Part shown: one piece after another, positions 62,490-64,000 of the stretch
Position numbering within the stretch: position 1 is the first letter of the stretch
Layout: every line of letters begins with the position of its first letter
From: Providencia alcalifaciens
GTDB lineage: Bacteria; Pseudomonadota; Gammaproteobacteria; Enterobacterales; Enterobacteriaceae
DNA: 64,000 bases
Direction of reading: 5' to 3'
NCBI GenBank assembly: GCA_025961275.1
Contig: JAOQNJ010000001.1
Span: 4,547,353-4,611,352, forward strand
Position numbers and translations under genes: made by a program
Notes under the pieces: model-generated
Told to the model about the DNA's origin: nothing
Databases searched by the model: none
The model's input: only the letters and a program-made list of their open reading frames with translations

Positions 62490-63235
62490 GTATTCTCTCA
62501 AGTGTTGTTGATGTCTATCGGTTATTTCTACGCTCTGGTGATGAGCTAACTGTGACGACATTAGTAAATGAATTGGGGATGCCAAAAAGCTCCGCATCAC
62601 GTGTACTGAAACAGATGACTGAGTATGGTTTGCTCGAAAAGAAAAAAGATGCGCCAATTTATCGACCAGGCTTAATCATTATGGAATTAGCCCATCGCGC
62701 TAGAGGAATGAACCCGCTGATCGATATGACCCTTGAGTCTCTTGATGAAATCACCAAAGAAACGGGGTTCACGAGCTATGTTTCTTTGCGTGACAAGGAC
62801 CAAGTGAGAGTGGTGCATGCTCGAATTGGTAATAGCATGCTCCAAGTGATTACTCAGCCTGGAACAAAATTGCCTATTGCAGGTACCTCAACGGGGAAGG
62901 CACTATTATCTCGTAATTCTTTGAGTGAAAGAGAAGTGATCATTTGCCAAGAGCCTAAAGAGAAACAAGACAAGTTACGTCAAGAACTAAATCAAATAGA
63001 AGAACGTGGTTGGGCCTATTCAATGAATGAGGCTGTACCTGGTGTTGCTTCAGTATCAAGTACGGTGTATGACCCTTCACAAGGGACATTATATGCACTT
63101 TGTTTGAGTCTGCCAGCATCACAAATTACACCCGAATTATTGGCGAAGTTAGCCACAAAAATGTGCCATAAAGCATCCTATCTAGGCAGTATGGTAGGTG
63201 ATCCTTATTGGCTAAAGCGCAGTACTGAATCATAA
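62486..63235 (+). CDS. IclR-family transcriptional regulator
   Basis: 249 residues. N-terminal winged helix (about 1-65, SSVVDVYRLFLRSGDELTV and LGMPKSSASRVLKQMTEYGL), then the ligand-binding GAF-like domain with LPIAGTSTGKALLSR (about 132-146) and RGWAYSMNEAVPGVASVSS (about 172-190). Encoded inside the catabolic operon by ATGA overlap, so likely autoregulated and sensing the substrate or a product. Confidence 0.93.
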   Translation: MSILSSVVDVYRLFLRSGDELTVTTLVNELGMPKSSASRVLKQMTEYGLLEKKKDAPIYRPGLIIMELAHRARGMNPLIDMTLESLDEITKETGFTSYVSLRDKDQVRVVHARIGNSMLQVITQPGTKLPIAGTSTGKALLSRNSLSEREVIICQEPKEKQDKLRQELNQIEERGWAYSMNEAVPGVASVSSTVYDPSQGTLYALCLSLPASQITPELLAKLATKMCHKASYLGSMVGDPYWLKRSTES

Positions 63236-63347
63236 AATAAAAAATATTTAGGATTGTTAAGGTTAACAGTTCTGCAGTGCGTGTTTACGCCTTCATCAGG
63301 AAATCAGGTCGATAGATCTGAAAGTAGTAAAATATCAAGGGAAATTT

Positions 63348-64000
63348 ATGAGTTTAAAACAGACCCTATACGTCTACGAGTTGATCGATAGCGCAGCTGT
63401 TAGTGGGGATGATATCGTTGCCTTATTTGCTAATTTTACGGTAATTGAAGCATCCTCAAAAACAGTACAAGATGAAAAAGGGCAGAGTGATTTTGTTCGT
63501 ATTGTTATTCCTGGAAGCGAAGGTAAATTACAAGGCAAAAATGCACCAAACTAGGGATCATTGGCCGCTTGGGTGGGATTGGCGCTAGACCATCTCGTAT
63601 TGGTGTGGTTTCTGATGCTGATGGTGCAATCGCCGCGATTGCTGCTGCTCTTAAACTAGCAGAAATGAGAGAAAAAGGTGATATGTTACTGGGGGATGTG
63701 ATCATTTCGACTCATATTTGCCCAACTGCACCAACTCGTCCGCATAGTCCAGTTGATTTTATGGACTCTCCGCTTAACGATGGGACAATGAATGAAAATG
63801 AATCAATCTCGGAAGCGGATGCTATATTGTCAGTGGATACTACCAAAGGTAATAGGCTGATCAATCATAAAGGTTACGCATTATCTCCGACAGTAAAAGA
63901 AGGTTATATATTACCTGTTTCTGAGGATTTATTACGTCTGATGGAGTGGAGTAGTGGGCAACATGCAGTAACTTTCCCATTAGCAGTTCAAGATATTACA
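63348..64000 (+). pseudogene. DUF1177-family gene, frameshifted, runs off window
   Basis: The first frame encodes about 68 residues (MSLKQTLYVYELIDSAAVSG) and stops at TAG 63552. From 63548 the +2-phase frame continues without a stop to the window end: KLGIIGRLGGIGARPSRIGV, DVIISTHICPTAPTRPH, LSVDTTKGNRLINHKGYAL and SPTVKEGYILPVSEDL. These match the DUF1177 family, whose function is unknown. Adding one A in the run 63548-63550 would restore a single frame. Either a genuine inactivating deletion or a sequencing slip. Downstream of the IclR gene, likely part of the same catabolic unit. Confidence 0.85.

Overview
The window is chromosomal DNA from a low-GC enterobacterium. Gene content and order follow the E. 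coli backbone in two blocks: cdd-yohKJ-metG-mrp-udk-dcd-asmA-yegH-gnd-his-yeeZ, then dacC-ybjG-grxA-ybjC-ybjN-rlmC-art-ybjT-lysO-ybjD-macAB. Base composition, codon choice and abundant ERIC/IRU-like intergenic repeats suggest Morganellaceae, most likely Providencia or a close relative. The genus is inferred, not proven.

Layout. 1-12.2 kb is core: cytidine deaminase (cut by the window edge), the yohJK membrane pair, methionyl-tRNA synthetase, the Mrp/ApbC Fe-S carrier, a LemA + M48 protease pair, uridine kinase, dCTP deaminase and AsmA. 12.7-21.7 kb was reshaped by two apparently identical 1232-bp IS3-family copies in the same orientation. One replaces the middle of a dppA-like gene (about 0.9 kb lost); the other replaces the 3' end of a CatB/Vat-type acetyltransferase gene. 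Between them lie yegH, gnd and a Bcr/CflA-type efflux gene. The acetyltransferase follows a 24-codon leader ORF with mutually exclusive hairpins, resembling an attenuation system. 21.9-28 kb is accessory: a small membrane-anchored protein, a YeaK-type tRNA deacylase, a decayed amino-acid ABC transporter with a striking perfect inverted repeat, and a catabolic unit (MFS carrier, RraA-like protein, nitrilase-family amidase, GntR regulator) with matching candidate operators at both ends.

28-35.4 kb is the complete hisGDCBHAFI operon with a His-rich leader peptide and attenuator. 35.7-38.6 kb holds yeeZ, a glutathione transferase and dacC. 38.8-40.2 kb encodes an unrecognised protein with an exact 15-residue Gly-Gly repeat followed by a long coiled coil; this is the least explained gene here. 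40.3-43.1 kb is a serine uptake/deamination operon. 43.1-46.2 kb is AT-rich and mostly noncoding, containing ybjG, a frameshifted subtilase-like remnant and a possible 42-codon gene.

46.2-60 kb is core again: grxA, ybjC, ybjN, rlmC, the arginine ABC transporter artPIQM, ybjT, lysO, ybjD and macAB. 60.3 kb to the end is a second amidase-centred catabolic unit: NCS1 permease, nitrilase-family hydrolase, IclR regulator and a DUF1177-family gene that carries a one-base frameshift and runs off the window. A perfect 17-bp palindrome upstream of the permease is a good candidate IclR operator. No tRNA, rRNA, CRISPR array or prophage was seen.
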